NCBI GenBank assembly: GCA_020746875.1
Contig: JAGTJL010000006.1
Location: 992,001-1,056,000 of the forward strand
Direction: 5' to 3'
DNA length: 64,000 nt
DNA from: Rhexocercosporidium sp. MPI-PUGE-AT-0058
Taxonomy: Eukaryota; Ascomycota; Leotiomycetes; Helotiales
Shown here: positions 45,014-57,865 of the stretch, piece after piece
Layout: the number at the start of each line of letters is the position of its first letter
Numbering within the stretch: position 1 is the stretch's first letter
The notes under the pieces: model-generated
Databases searched by the model: none
What the model saw: only the letters and a program-made list of their open reading frames with translations
What the model was told of the DNA's origin: nothing
Made by a program: the position numbers and the translations under genes

Positions 45014-46972
45014 GGAGTGGGTATGCTTGAATCTGGGAAGGGAGATACAATGCTTTTGCCTAGAACCAATGCACCCCAAAAGTGTATTACCCTTGGATAT
45101 GAAGTCTGAGGATAGAGCTGTACTCTGTGTATCACTATCTGTTAATTAATATGGTTATGGTCACCCGGTGATTGTGTCCTTACAGATAGCTTGGTAGTAG
45201 GAGACATCGGTACATGGACACAGGTTGCAAGGTTACGAGGATTCTACAAGATACAAGCGCTATATTGATGGTACTCTGGTGATGTCTAGAGTTTTTGAAA
45301 ACCAGAACTGTGAAACTGCTGCTCTCATGTCAGTGCTCGAAAACGAGAATTTGTCCAACATGAACAGGGTACTAGTCGAGTCTGTGTTGACAACGTCTTG
45401 TTGCACGGCTCGCTTGGGTCGTTGCTGTGCAACCTCAGAACATCCCTTCTCGGATTTCGACATGCTTTCGATGCCTTGCGGAATCCGTTCTAGAAATAAG
45501 GATTTGGGATCGAAACTTTCGTATGTACACTATGAATGCCGATCCATTTCAAATTGAGTGTCAACTGAACCAGGATAGTATATCTTCTCTGCCGATGTCC
45601 TGCCTTTGGAGGTCTTGATATTGCGACGAGATCGTGACTTGAACCATTCTTAGAGCGTTGGTGGATATAAGGAAACAAAACTGCTTTCTTGAAACAGTCC
45701 TCAAGATGTTCTACTTCACAAGTGAACCTTGGAATTTAGTTTGTCAACCCCCCGCCCTTTCAGCTTCCGCGGGGCCATCTCAGTAGAGCATCGCCCAGTT
45801 GAACGACGGCGATCCTGAACCCTGACAACCAACCAACCTTCCAGAGCCATATGATTGATCCACGTTCCGTCTCAATGCGTTACATTCCCTCTTCCTATCC
45901 ACCTTCGCGAAGCTTTCCTTGCATAGGCGAGAGGTTTGGAAAAGCTTACGAGTCCTCCCCCTTGGTCTGAGACGGGGAGGCGCTGGATCTGGAACGGGTG
46001 ATGGGCTTGCATGAGAGCTGATCAGAACAGACACCCGCGACAACCTGCAGATGACGTCGATACTGAGAGGCGATGCCAGATGATCGTCCATATGCGGGCC
46101 AACTGGACAAGCTTGATGCGGACAGGCTTGTTGTAGACAGTTGGCAGGCGGAGACACAGCTTGTGTGTGTGGGATCTCAAATCCCATGCGGTTACGAGAC
46201 ATGATGGCGGATAAGTTTGGAACTCAATTCTCCTTACCTCTATCCTGGTATCTCTTCTGCGAGTATTTGTATCAGTTGCAGCACAAAGTACTGCACATAT
46301 GACTTGCTGTCTCACAAATCCATTCCATGTTCTCTCTGGTTCGTTTGCTAGCTCCTTCAGCTATCAGTCACCTTCCTTTCCCGGCGGATTCTTCATATCA
46401 AAAAGCAGTGCTGTATACTAGGAAACCACATGCCGAGCTCATGATTCGTATGTGGACTATGCTTCACCGAATCGTGGCGCAAAAGCTTGATATGACCGGC
46501 CTATCTATGGGGATGTTTAGCTACAACACCATCAAATCAAGCGCCGGGGAGAGCGATTCGTCCCACTCTGAGGCACCTCCCGTCCGAACCCTAGCTCGAC
46601 ATGAAGTTGGGTCCTGCCAACTGAAGTGAGTACCTACTGTACAACAAGTTTTGAGCTACTTCTGCACAAAGCTACGATGACGCCGACGCCGCTCCTCTAT
46701 CTTGTGTTTGGGCAAGGATCAAGCTTTGTTTGGCAAGAGCGAGGCTAGATGAGACTGCGTGCACCTCTTACCTGCTCTGTTATCCACATGGACAAGCTCT
46801 TGCTAAAGCTAATGCCAGGTAGGATACATAAATACTCCGATCCTCGCATTTCTATCTTCTCTCTTCATTCTCTCTACTCTAAACATCATCATTCTCAACT
46901 TTCCTACACCTGACACTCATACATACCACTACAAACAATCAAAATATCCATACTTGACCCAAACCTCCCACC
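45014..46972. other. Long spacer; right end is the aspartic protease promoter
   Basis: About 2 kb with no supported gene. I looked for a repeat-type precursor peptide (tandem cores with KR sites) next to the UstYa-like gene and saw none. The last 150 bp look like a promoter: a TATA-like CATAAATAC at about 46826-46835, then a strongly pyrimidine-rich TCTATCTTCTCTCTTCATTC stretch and an A/C-rich leader. Confidence 0.5.
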
Positions 46973-48607
46973 ATGTCTACTCTCCAAGGATTGCAAAAGA
47001 TCAAGATCGTCACCAACAGACAATATCAAAAGAACGGTCTCAAGTCATACGTCTACCTTCTGCAAAAATGGGGTTTCCAACCCACCCAACCAGGGCCTTA
47101 CGTTCAACTGGACAAGGCGTCTGAGTCCGGCCACCAAGGACTTCTCTGCAAGATGGGTGGCAAGTCAGCAACTCCCCGTACTCTGGCTAAGAAGCCTGAT
47201 GCTTCTTCCAGCCAGACTAGCGAGGTTCCTGCCGAGGACCAGCAGAATGATGCCCTCTACCTCTGCCCTGTGAAGATTGGTACTCCAGCTCAGACTCTTA
47301 TGCTCGACTTTGACACGGGCTCTGCAGATCTTTGGGTATGATATTCCAGAAACTCCTCCGTGCTTAGCAACCATGTTTTTCGATTTCGGGTTAACATCAG
47401 CATAGGTCTGGTCCAATCAACTCCCAGCAACCACACAGACTTCGGGCAAGAAAGCTGGACATGTCATCTTCGATTCTACAAAGTCATCCACATTCAAGGC
47501 CAGTTCCAATTCGACGTGGAAGATCTCCTACGGCGATAGCTCCTCTGCTTCTGGAACTGTTGGTACAGACAATGTGGTTCTTGGCGGTTTGACAGTCAAA
47601 GGACAAGCAATTGAACTCGCCAAGAAGATTTCGGCTCAGTTTGCTTCAGGCGTTGGTGATGGACTCCTGGGTCTTGCTTTCGGAGCGATCAACACTGTCG
47701 AACCCAAAGCAGTAAAGACCCCAGTGGAGAACAGTATGTATACATCCATGTCCCAAGACAACCTCGTGTGATTGCAGGATCTTAGACTTTAAAGGAGGCA
47801 GAGCTAACAAAAATAATTTATAAAGTGATCGCCCAACAGGACATTCCTGAATCCGCCGAGCTGTTTACTGCCAAGGTATGTCTTTTCTGGCCCTGACATG
47901 TTCAATAATTAAGAATTTGGTGTCGGATTCTCTGTTCTGATCGAAAGACGCTGCGAATTATACATGCTGACTTGTTGATTAGCTTGGCTCATGGCGTGAT
48001 GCGAACGAGCCAGACAAGGGCGAAGGATTCTATACTTTTGGCTACATCGACAAGCCTACTGTTGCTGCATCTGGACAAGAGATCTACTACACTCCTGTCG
48101 ACAGCTCTCAAGGCTTCTGGACTATCGATTCTGCCTCCACGGTTGTGAATGGAAAGACTGTTTCCCAACCCGGAAATACTGCTATTATGGACACCGGAAC
48201 TACCCTTGCCCTTGTCTCTGACGACGTCTGCGAGGCAATCTATGGTTCTATCAAGGGCGCAAAGTACGATCAACAAAATCAAGGTTGGGTATACCCTTCC
48301 GATACTACTGTGGACCAGCTCCCTGAGGTTACGATCGCCATTGGGGAGAAGCAATTCACCATCCAAAAGGAGGATCTTGGGTTTGCAGATGCAGGCAACG
48401 GTACAATTTATGGTGGAATTCAGAGCAGAGGTGACATGACATTTGACATTCTCGGTGATACGGTCTTAAAGGGCATTTATGCTGTAAGTTCACCAACCCC
48501 CTTTCCAGATCTCGCTTACGATTATTTAGATTTTCGACCAAGGCAACAAGAAGTTTGGTGCGGTTCAACGACCAGAGAAATATCAGAACATCACCCCTCC
48601 TGCCTAG
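46973..48607 (+). CDS. Pepsin-like aspartic protease (A1) without signal peptide
   Basis: Exons are 46973-47335, 47406-47733, 47826-47875, 47983-48483 and 48530-48607 (439 aa). The first catalytic site is [16 protein letters not shown], its flap is [11 protein letters not shown], and the second site is [47 protein letters not shown] and the C-terminus complete the fold. The N-terminus ([20 protein letters not shown]) is basic and polar with no hydrophobic signal segment, although a pro-like region of about 95 residues precedes the core. This is unlike secreted aspergillopepsins and suggests an intracellular or unconventionally exported enzyme. No alternative upstream exon with a signal peptide was found. 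Confidence 0.93.
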
Positions 48608-49222
48608 ACGAAACGCATGAGCTTCAAATTAGCATGGCAAAGTGACTGGTTTGGGCACGGAACGGTTAGGCTTGGGAGTACATGATGAGATGGATCGCGA
48701 GGTTGCGACGGACTAGCTTGCTTTGTGCTTGGCTTGAGCTTTCCGTATAATAATTGATATCGCTTACTCAATCCTGACTTCCCACCCAACTGGCTGATTT
48801 TGAAGGCATGCTAGACAGAGAATTGAATTCCTAAAATCGTTCGTGCATTCGGTAATTTTGTGAAGTTATCTTCCAGTGGGAGCAGTCTTTGAATGCTAGC
48901 TACACACATGGTCTTTAGACTCCATTTCCTCAAATCAGCCCACATGCACAACCACCATGTCGTAACAAGGAAAGCGGGAATAGAATTTGACTAAAGTATT
49001 CCAGCAGGAGTTGAGTCGGTTGTCAAACCGAAAAACTCCGACTTGAGGTGCCTCATCCGCCACATAATTCGAACGAAACCCCTCAAACAGAGCCAGTCTC
49101 CACTCCACCACAGGCACAGGAAAGAGCAGATATATATGGTCATGGCATGCGTGTGCATTCATTATCTCTAATCTACAACTACATATTCACGTATCAAGAA
49201 AATCATATATGGCCTATACTCC
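48608..49222. other. Convergent 3' spacer
   Basis: Lies between the stops of the aspartic protease and the cation exchanger genes. No coding sequence is recognised. Confidence 0.55.
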
Positions 49223-50538
49223 TTAAACATCAATATCCCTGTCCATCGTAAACTCACAAACAATAAACGCAATATACGCCGCGAACAACACCCAACCCAT
49301 CCACCTCCTCCCCCCAAACATTACAATCCCAAATAGAACTACACTACTCCCCCACATGCACCCGATCTCGAACAGTGTCACGGTGCCTTTCAAGCTCGCG
49401 ATGTCGCCTGTGAGGTATAAGACGCCTGCACAAAGGGTGACGAGGAAGATATTCGAGCCGGCTGTGTTGGCTACGACGATACCTGTCTCGCCGCGCTTGG
49501 CGGAGAAGATAGAGACGAGCTTCTCTGGGAGGGTCGTTGCGAAGGAGAGGAGCGTTATGCCAAGGAGGGTGGAGGAGAGTGAGAACTCAGCGGAGAGAGT
49601 TGCGATGCTGTGCGAGAGGATGTAGCCGCTTAGCGAGAGCGCGGCGAAACCTAGTCCAAGGTGGACGAGGTGGTAGAGCGTGCTGTGCCCGCCGCGCTTG
49701 ATGGTCTGGAGGGGCGATAGGGTGGTCTCAATGTCGTCGAAGATGTCTTTGTGTAGCCCTCCATTGGCGTTGACTGGTGGGTTCAAGGGCGAGGGTGGAA
49801 CGCCCGTGTGTTGTCCGCTTTCGAGATCGTGGAGCGTCGATGTGTTGCTCGAGATGGAGGCTCTGCGGACTTGTAGGTGTGTGGTTCTGTGAACAGGCTT
49901 CTCTTTCAAAGGTACGAAGTCGTTGTCGTTCTCGTCGTCTGAAGAATCTGAATCTGAATCGTCGGACGAGTCGCTGTCGGAATCGCTGTCTGAATCCACG
50001 GGTGGTGACACGATGCCCTTGTAGATCGCCCATGCGATCGATGTGATGTAGAGCACGAATGTAACCAGCAGTAAACCCCCGCCGATCCTGCCGAGTGATT
50101 CGAAGAAGAGGATGAAGATCGTGAACAATGTCGTCAGGCCAAGCAGAACACCAGTGTATATCTTCGCGGAACGATCGAATGTTATCGCGGAGGGAGAGAA
50201 GATCAGACCCAGGGAGAAGGCGCCTAGGATATTCGAGATGCTGCTTCCTAGGATGTTACCCAAGGCGAGGGGCGATTGTTTCTGGGAGATGGCTGCGACT
50301 ACTACCACGAGCTGGGGAATGGTCAGTACTTGGATTGTGGAGACATGGAGGACGGATTTGCGCCCACCTCTTCCCATTCTGCTCCAGCCGTCAAGAGAGC
50401 AATCAGCGTGGGTGGAATTCCGGTGCGTGAAGCTATCTTGGCTGTATGATCGATGAACTTGTCTGCGCCGAACTCGAGGACGAAAAGCCCGCCAATGAAG
50501 GCTGCTATGTTGAACGCGACGTTGTCCGTGTTGGCCAT
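49223..50538 (-). CDS. Sodium/calcium exchanger family (CaCA) membrane protein
   Basis: A cation/Ca2+ antiporter of unknown membrane. Exons are 50538-50368 and 50311-49223 (419 aa); the 56-nt intron falls inside the first alpha repeat. The inverted alpha repeats are visible as TAGAEWEELVVVVAAISQ...GNILGSSISNILGAF near residue 50, and FATTLPEKLVSIFSAKRGET...VVANTAGSNIFLVTL near 330. About ten hydrophobic segments are present. The loop between the halves holds a dense Asp/Ser tract (SDSDSDSDSSDDSDSDSSDD), a possible casein-kinase-type or Ca-sensing loop, then a Pro-rich stretch. It ends EFTMDRDIDV. A frame further upstream (to 50725) is not part of the protein. Confidence 0.9.
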
Positions 50539-52167
50539 CGTGAGTACAGTGGTCCTTGTGTCGAGATGTCGTGAAGGTGGAATCGAGGTTCGAGAGGTGG
50601 CGGTCGAGATATATATTCACAGCCACCCGTCGAGTGATACCTTCCGAATAAGGGGGGTACAGATCGAGGTACTTCAGGTACAACGTGTACCCGTGGCTTA
50701 TTGACAGTGAGACATATTGAAGCAAGCAAAAGAAGCGCTCACAAGGAGTAGAAAGGTACGAGCGAGAGAAAAAGACGGTAAGTGATGAACTGTATAATGC
50801 GATATCATGCGGCTAGGCGCGAGGAGTAACTTCGTAAGGCGATGCAGGAATTTGGGAAGAGACTAAAGTTCAGCCCCTCAAGCAAGCGTCTCTGTGCTGT
50901 ACGCCACCGTTACCACTGGAATTTGACTGGATTTCATCTGATCGCTCAGCCGCAGCCCTCTAGCGATAACAGCATTTCGAGGCAATATTGATAAAGCTTC
51001 ACGTTCCCGCCTTTGGCAAGGCGACTTTCACGGATTGGGAGTATTCAGGGGGAAGTCGAGTCGTGGCACCGACAAAACAAGCTTAAGCTTACCTCTTTTA
51101 GCTCCCTAGGCAAACCTTGCTTTCAGCTAGAGCGAGACGGAGTGATCTAGATTCTGTGCTCTCCTCTCCTCTACTCGACTTGAACTAAGTACTGGCTGTA
51201 GTCTGTACATGATGGAGACGAGTAGCTCGACCTTTAGCCGTGCAGAGTATTTCTCCAAGAATGTGGCAAGACCTAAAACCATCAAGCCATTCCCCCTCGC
51301 TTCGCTTCTTACCACGATGTATTATCAATGGTTGAATTGAACTTTTCGAATCTTGGCTTGCAACTTGTGCATTTCTCATTCTTTTACGTGTCTGAGACTT
51401 TGGCGTGATACTTCCTACCAAGCAAAATGTCTAGACCAGAAAAAAAGATGGGGGATAAACTCCTCGGCTGTGCAGCTGTTCCGCGAACACGAATTCGGAG
51501 CCCTGTCTGATTTGTCCGAGCAAGTCACACCCTCCCGTTTTTTGAATGCCTTTCCAATCAAGTTCATGTGGCGCCAAGAACCCGCCAGGGTGGATATCCA
51601 GCTCCAATACCATCAAGCCACTTCAGCCCTTGCGGAAGAAGCAAGACTGGAAGCGAGAGAGACTGGCCTGGGTCGTGCGGGTGAGGCTTGGCCTGATTCT
51701 CGTGCTGCCATGCTTTGCTATTGCTGCATTTCCAAGAGTTTTTTGTGCTCCCAAGTGCATTGATTTTCCTGCATGGAGACTAGTTTCCAGTCAAATTCTG
51801 TGAGCATGGCGTGTGCTACAGCTGATGTTGCGTCTAGGGCGGCCTTTAGAAAAGCAATACTGTGTTGGTGCAGTGGGTGGGTGTTGCAATGTACCATGGT
51901 AGGGGTGTCATGCATGAGCGGCAGTAGGGTGCAAGACATGAGCAGCAGGACGTGAGTGGTTTGAATCGCATCACGTTGCTTCTACTATCTAATCTTTGGG
52001 CTTGCCGAGATCCTTGGAGGAGATCCTTGTTGCAGCTCTTTCGCCGTGAAGATTTGCTATGAATTGTTGACATCCCCGGCCTCGCGAGCTTCTACTCTGC
52101 TCGAGCCTTTAGTCGTGATTGCCAGCATTATCCAACAGTCTTCTCCCCCTCATTCCTCGGCCGTTCA
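50539..52167. promoter_or_regulatory. Divergent region between the exchanger and NRAMP genes
   Basis: 1.6 kb with no supported gene. Several open frames of 60-136 codons occur here but lack splice partners or domain text. It should contain both promoters. Two metal-ion transporter genes share it, so joint regulation is possible but not shown. Confidence 0.5.
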
Positions 52168-53905
52168 ATGGCTTCAAATACCGACAGGGTCGAGCATGTC
52201 TCCAACGCAGTATCATCATCAGATGAGAAAGACAAATCTCAAGTCATTTATGACGAGAAGACAAAATCGGACGTCGTTGTAGAGCTTCAAGGTACAGAGC
52301 GGCAACGACGTAATCCAGACGACTACGCTCACAACGTCAAAGATGCTTTCTCCAAGCAGAGTATACGCAAGTATGCTGCTGTCATGGTGAAGTTCGGCAA
52401 GTTCGTTGGACCTGCAGGTATCATCAGTGTAGCCTACATTGATCCAGATAACTTTCAAACTTCGATCTCGTCCGGTGTCCAATTCAAGTTCAAGCTCTTG
52501 TTCATGGTCCTGGTCTCCAATCTGATCGCAATTTTCCTCCAAGTATATTCACCAACGGAAATCTTACTACCACATGCTGATTTGGGTAGTCTCTCTCAGT
52601 CAAACTTGGCTCAGTCACTGGCATGGATTTGGCGCAGATGAACAAGGCCCATCTCCCAAAATGGCTCAACATTGGACTGTGGTTCATTGCGGAGGCATCG
52701 ATCATCGCAACTGACATTGGACAAGTCATTGGAACCGCTATTGCCATCAACATTCTCATTCCAAAGATCCCCTTGACGGCTGGCTGTGCTCTATCAATTG
52801 TAGATACGCTTTTCATCCTCTACTTCTACCGACCAGATGGATCAATGAGGGGTCTTCGACTCTTCGAGCTGTTCGTTGGGACTTTTGTCGTTGCGATCTT
52901 CATCTGTTTCTGTATTGAGCTGTCGTATATCAAAGATACCCCGGTTGGGCATGTTTTCAAGGGTTTTTTGCCATCAAAAACAATCTTTAAAGGCGAAGGG
53001 TAAGTGCTGTCTTAGTAACTCATCTACCATATCAGAGTCTAACTTCCAATAGACTTTACCAATCTTGTGCCATCCTAGGAGGAACTCTCATGCCACATAC
53101 CATCTACCTCGGAACAGGTCTAGCTCAACCTCGCCTTCGCGAGTTCGATGTCAGGAATGACACATACAAGGAGACTCTAAACAGTTCTCGACCTTCAGCT
53201 CTCAAGCTCTACAAACCATCTCTCTCGGCTATCAAAGCTTGCATGAACTATTCGATTGCTGAGCTCATCGTAACACTTTTCATCGTCTCGATCTTCGTTA
53301 ATTCGGCGATTCTGATTATCGCCGCGGCGTCGTTGTCTGAGGAAGCAGGAGAGGCTGACCTCTGGGGCATGTACGACCTCTTCCAAGACACAATTTCCAA
53401 GGCAGCTGGTACTATATTTGCGCTATCCTTGCTGTTCTCCGGCATCAGTGCAGGTATTGTGGCTACTATGGCGGGTCAGATGGTATTCGAAGGAGCCTTC
53501 AACTGGACCATCCCTCCCTTCTACCGTCGTCTCATCACCCGAGTCGTCGCTCTCATCCCCGGTATTATCATCGCAGCCGCGCTAGGACGGGAAGGTGTAA
53601 CAGCTGCCCTGAATGGAGCCAACGTTGTGCTTTCTGTTGCGCTTATCTTCCTGACATTCCCACTCATCTGGTACACCAACTTCAACAAATACATGATGGT
53701 CGAGACGGAGACCGGAGCTAGTGCAGAGACGCTTAATACACTGGGCGAGGGTGATCTTGAGAGAGTCGAGCCTGAGAGCCCGAAGGTTAGCATGGCTAAT
53801 AATTGGCCTACTGCGATTGCTGGGGGGATCATCTGGTTCTTGATTGCGTTCATGAATATTGCCACATTGACTCTTCTTGGCTTGGGTATTGTTGAAGCTG
53901 ATTAG
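52168..53905 (+). CDS. NRAMP divalent metal transporter (Smf-like)
   Basis: Proton-coupled Mn2+/Fe2+ importer family. Exons are 52168-52542, 52590-52999 and 53053-53905 (545 aa). After an ~75-residue charged cytosolic N-terminus, TM1 contains the metal-binding DPDN motif (ISVAYIDPDNFQTSISSG; the common form is DPGN). LQSLSVKLGSVTGMDLAQMN follows across intron 1. TM6 holds the conserved MPH motif in GGTLMPHTIYLGTGLAQPRL. Roughly 11 membrane segments are seen. The loop after TM6 and the late EGDLERVEPESPK insert are cytosolic. Smf1, 2 and 3 cannot be told apart here, so no symbol is given. Confidence 0.93.
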
Positions 53906-54407
53906 AGAGGAATAGCTAAAGGAGTTTTTATATCATGTCTTACGAATGATGAAGTGAATCGGGATATAAGAGGCATTTTGGGTGGCGTCAAGAGTTTATA
54001 CATATACAGGATTTATAGCATTGCGAATGCCATATACATGCGTTCTAATACAGTATCCACTACTTCCATCTAGATTCTTACATGAAATCTCAGCAATCGA
54101 GAGCCTCATGACTTCTCCCATTGGGTAGGCAGGCAATTCCACCTGCCCAAGGTAGTGAAATTTGTTTCACCGCACCTCCAACTGTCTCTACCACTCATCA
54201 AGCCCCACGACAAGACAGCCTCACGACTGCAGCCCGCACTCAGCTCAGCTCCTGCACGCCACAAGGCTGAGCACTCAATGTCTGCAGCAAGCGCTGGACA
54301 TTCAAATATCCTTCCCTCCCTACCTTCTACTTGACTTTCTTTCATCTCCATCGTTCTTTCCTCTAATAACTGGTCGTCGGCGTAGTATTCATCATTTGCT
54401 CCAAAAA
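53906..54407. promoter_or_regulatory. Spacer upstream of the membrane protein gene
   Basis: 502 bp between the NRAMP stop and the next start on the same strand. The open frame of the next gene extends upstream to 54162, but that part lacks signal-peptide character and is judged non-coding. It includes a CTTTCTTTCATCTCCATCG pyrimidine stretch before the start. Confidence 0.4.
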
Positions 54408-55804
54408 ATGTCTATCCTCCTCGCTACAACCTTGTTATATCACTATCTCGACATCGCAGCCGCACAAACCCTCAATGCGACAGGCAGCAACAACAGCACG
54501 GCTACCGACACATCCAAAGAGCGCATCGGCTGGAAATCCTCACCCGATGGACGAAGCACCATGGATATCATCTGGAGCTGCGCATCCGTTCTCCTCGTCT
54601 GCACGTACAAATGCCTGCATTTAAATATCCCGAGCTTTGAGGAGAAGAGCGCTGGGTGGCGGAGGACGAAGAGATGGGGGTTTCCGTATTGGCCCGAGTG
54701 GTTGATGATCAAGAAGCATTTGAGGAAGGTTAAGTGGATGGCCATTATTTTGATTGCACCTGAGGTTGGGGTTGGTATCGCTTGTTGTCAATACATGTAC
54801 GCACGGGAGGAGGTACGGGAGGCGAAGCTGGAGTTTCCGGAAGAGGAGCTGACGCTGACGCATGGGTTTTATGCTGTGGCTGGTGGGTTTGCAGTTGCTC
54901 CTAGAAGAAGTCAAGAGATTTCCATCGAAGGACATCAGGAAGCTTTGAAGTTGACGAAAGGCAATCAGGAGACACTATGGAAATTGGACTTGACAACTTA
55001 TGGTACCTTGCTGTCTTCCTTGGCCCCTGTAGTGTTCCTCTCTGACTACTTATAGTAAGGCTATGTAAGGAGCAAAAGTCCCCGATTATTACGGAAGATG
55101 ATATCAATGACCGGAGCAAATCTGACGTCCTCACCAAGGCATTTGCAATCGGTCAATCATCATGGTTGGCGCTTCAGAGCATAGCCAGAGTATCTTCGGG
55201 GCTTCCCATCAGTGAATTTGAGCTTGCAACTATTGCATATGTCGTGTGCGCTATCGTCATATATGGTCTCTGGTGGTGCAAGCCTTTCGACGTCGAGCAT
55301 GTTACGGTTATGCAAAGTCAAAAATCGATCTTACGCAAACCCTGGAAAAAGCGACCAGAAATCAATCAGAATAATCTGTTTTACCTTTTGTTTTTTTCAT
55401 TCGAGGAAAAGGTCAGAAAAGAAAGTCTTCGAACGATCATAGTGAATAGTGTCGCAACGCTTTTCTCTGCCATACACCTCGTGGCATGGAATTGGGAATT
55501 TTCTCAGCCGGTTAGCCGCACGCTTTGGAGGAGCTTTGGAATCACCTCGACAGCTTCTGGTCCTCTCATCTTAGGCATTACGCTCTCTACAACGTACTTT
55601 GATTCTTTTGCCTTGAACATCAACCCCACCTTATTCGAGAGACTGTACAAGAGTTTCATGGCCATAAGCCTGATCGTGATTCTTGTTTTATATACAATCT
55701 CCCGAATCGGTCTGATTGTCCTCGTTTTCTACACCTTCTCTTCATTACCGGCTGCAGTCTATGAGACTATTGAGTGGACCGCATACCTACCGCACTTCTC
55801 TTAA
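54408..55804 (+). CDS. Uncharacterised fungal integral membrane protein
   Basis: Exons are 54408-55002 and 55056-55804, joined through a 53-nt intron that gives LDLTTYVRLCKEQKSPIITE (447 aa). The start gives a short hydrophobic leader (MSILLATTLLYHYLDIAAAQ) and an Asn/Thr-rich glycosylatable segment. About seven to eight further hydrophobic segments include SCASVLLVCTYKCLHLN, MAIILIAPEVGVGIACCQ and FELATIAYVVCAIVIYGLWW. The blocks WPEWLMIKKHLRKVKWMAII, EDDINDRSKSDVLTKAFAIG and GLWWCKPFDVE recur in a large, unnamed fungal family I recall from many ascomycetes and basidiomycetes. No reaction or substrate is known to me. Confidence 0.8.
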
Positions 55805-57865
55805 TATATTCGGATATATATGATAGTCGCAGAACACAGGAGCATGCGAGGACTGGGTTGAGCGATCTGATGGAATGCGCTTATCGCAAGTTCTGATTGT
55901 TCTGCATGTAGAACAAATATACTGTGTTATAGAGAGAAATATATGTTTCTGGGTATATGTGTAAGAGCGTCACGATCGTGTAGCTGTTATATATTTGGGC
56001 ACGCTGTGTTATGCTTTCGTCGAGTTTCACACGTAAGCAAGTTTCGGCAGATTGTCAACAATGCTGGTTTACAGATCGAAACAGTGCCGAGTCATGACAG
56101 GGACACCAATTATACGTTGAACATATTGGCTTATCTAGGTGATTTAATATGCTTCACAGTCTACGGGTGGGCTTGAGGATCATAGATTCAGTCATAGCGA
56201 TGGACCTCATCAAATAAGCGAATTCCCGAAAAGCGGTTAGCTGTCGCTTAAAAGGTATGCTCGACTTATGGATCTACAGTACGAAGCCTATGAGCCTCTC
56301 AGGAGTTGTCAAGTGCTGCACTAGCAGATTGTCTGATACCGGAGCATTTAAAATACGCAAGTGAAAGATCTCTGGGAACGAGTGACAAAGCGAGAAGTCA
56401 ACAAGCTTCGACAATGGTTTAGCAACAACTATTAACTCTGTTCAAATAATGACAATATGAAATCTATTATTTCTAAGGTAAGCCTAGACTTGAATTCATA
56501 TATGCCGGCCTTGATTTCAATGTGAGCATGAACATTTGACTGCTTTTGAGCTTTTCGAAGGAAGCCAGAGTACAATCGCGGAAGAATTTCACTAGGCATC
56601 TATGGGTTAAATGCTCTTTTTGATTGGGTGATTTGGATGCTCAGTATATTTCAGGCAGCAACGGCAACCCAGTTCCTTTAGGAAGAAGTCTAAGAGTACG
56701 ATAGACATCTTGAGTTGAGAGATCGAAAGATTCCAACGGGAATTATAGGCAATAATAATTATTAAGAGAACTTTCAAGATATCAAATTTTGCATATGAGG
56801 AAGATCATTTATTGAAACTGGAGGTCATAATCCTACTTTTTCCTTGAAAATATGAAGACAGTTTGCATGTCACAATGAATAAGGATCTTTAAGGGCGATT
56901 GGGGGAAGCGCCAAGCTAGAAACACCTGCCAATGTTCCAAGATTTTCAGACGACATCAGCAACAATGGCACCCTGCAGATTCCTTTTAGATCCGGATTGC
57001 CCGCCGTCTCCATTTCCGATGTTATAACATGTGTAAGATCTTCTGAGCAGGACTGCAGGAGCAGCGTAGGAAGGTGGACACGGACTTAGCTGCCCCGCAG
57101 CTTCAAAGCTTGAATACGGGCAATTGTGGACCTCCCCTCATGTCGTTATGTTTTCGGCAAAACAACACAACCACCTCCGAGAGAAACTCAATTGTGAGAG
57201 AGTTCAGCAGCAAAAGTCAGTCAAGTATGCCCGTCTCTCGGCTGGATTCTTTGCCTCAACAGCAAGCGGATCCAATCTATTTTTCAGATGCAGGTAACTC
57301 ACTCTCGTCGTTGGTACCGTCTGAATATTTATTTATATATACATGCCATGCCATTAGCTTTCAACCAAAACCTCATGGGGAAGGCCGAAAGCTTGACGCG
57401 AGAAATTAACGCGAGACACCGCTCATGATGGAGACAACCATCGCCACGCTAGAAGGGGCAATGAAAGAAGCTTTGCTACCCATGGCCATTGAGGAACAAG
57501 TCTGATATCTCGGTCTAATCTAACATTGGATGGGATCGGCTAGTCGAAGCTTTCCACCTGAAAGCTTTCCAGGTATCCGCTGGATTTTTCAAGGACCTAC
57601 CTATCTAGTGGGTAGGTACCCGGTCGGCGGTATCGAGGATTGGTTGAATCAAGGAAAGCTTCATGAATATTTCCCGGGGTTGTCTTGAACCCATCATCAG
57701 ATAGAGTGGGGTCACATTCTGCCTCGACGAGCTTCTTGGATCCGTAATTTAAAAGCCTCGTAGGACCCCGTGCTCATACATGTTACTTCCCTGATCCGAA
57801 TTTTGTCTCGTTGAATTTCCAATTGGATAGCTTTTGTAGCTCTGGACCAATTTGAAAGTCCTAAG
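55805..57865. other. AT-rich spacer without recognised gene
   Basis: 2 kb with no gene I can support. A 111-codon frame (57074-57409) lacks domain text and splice logic. Adenine/thymine-rich runs such as CAATAATAATTATTAAGAG near 56751 occur. Part is the promoter of the carboxypeptidase; old mobile-element remnants are possible but not demonstrable. Confidence 0.45.

Noticed and set aside
45014..46972. Possible RiPP precursor peptide for the UstYa-like oxidase
   Set aside because: No tandem repeated core, no regularly spaced KR sites and no signal-peptide-bearing small ORF seen on either strand.
50367..50725. 500-residue reading of the cation exchanger extending to 50725
   Set aside because: The upstream part is a different frame from the true first exon (50538-50368) and reads through the intron; the spliced start restores the first alpha repeat.
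57074..57409. 111-codon plus-strand frame upstream of the carboxypeptidase
   Set aside because: No domain or conserved-looking text and no supporting splice structure; left as unexplained open frame.
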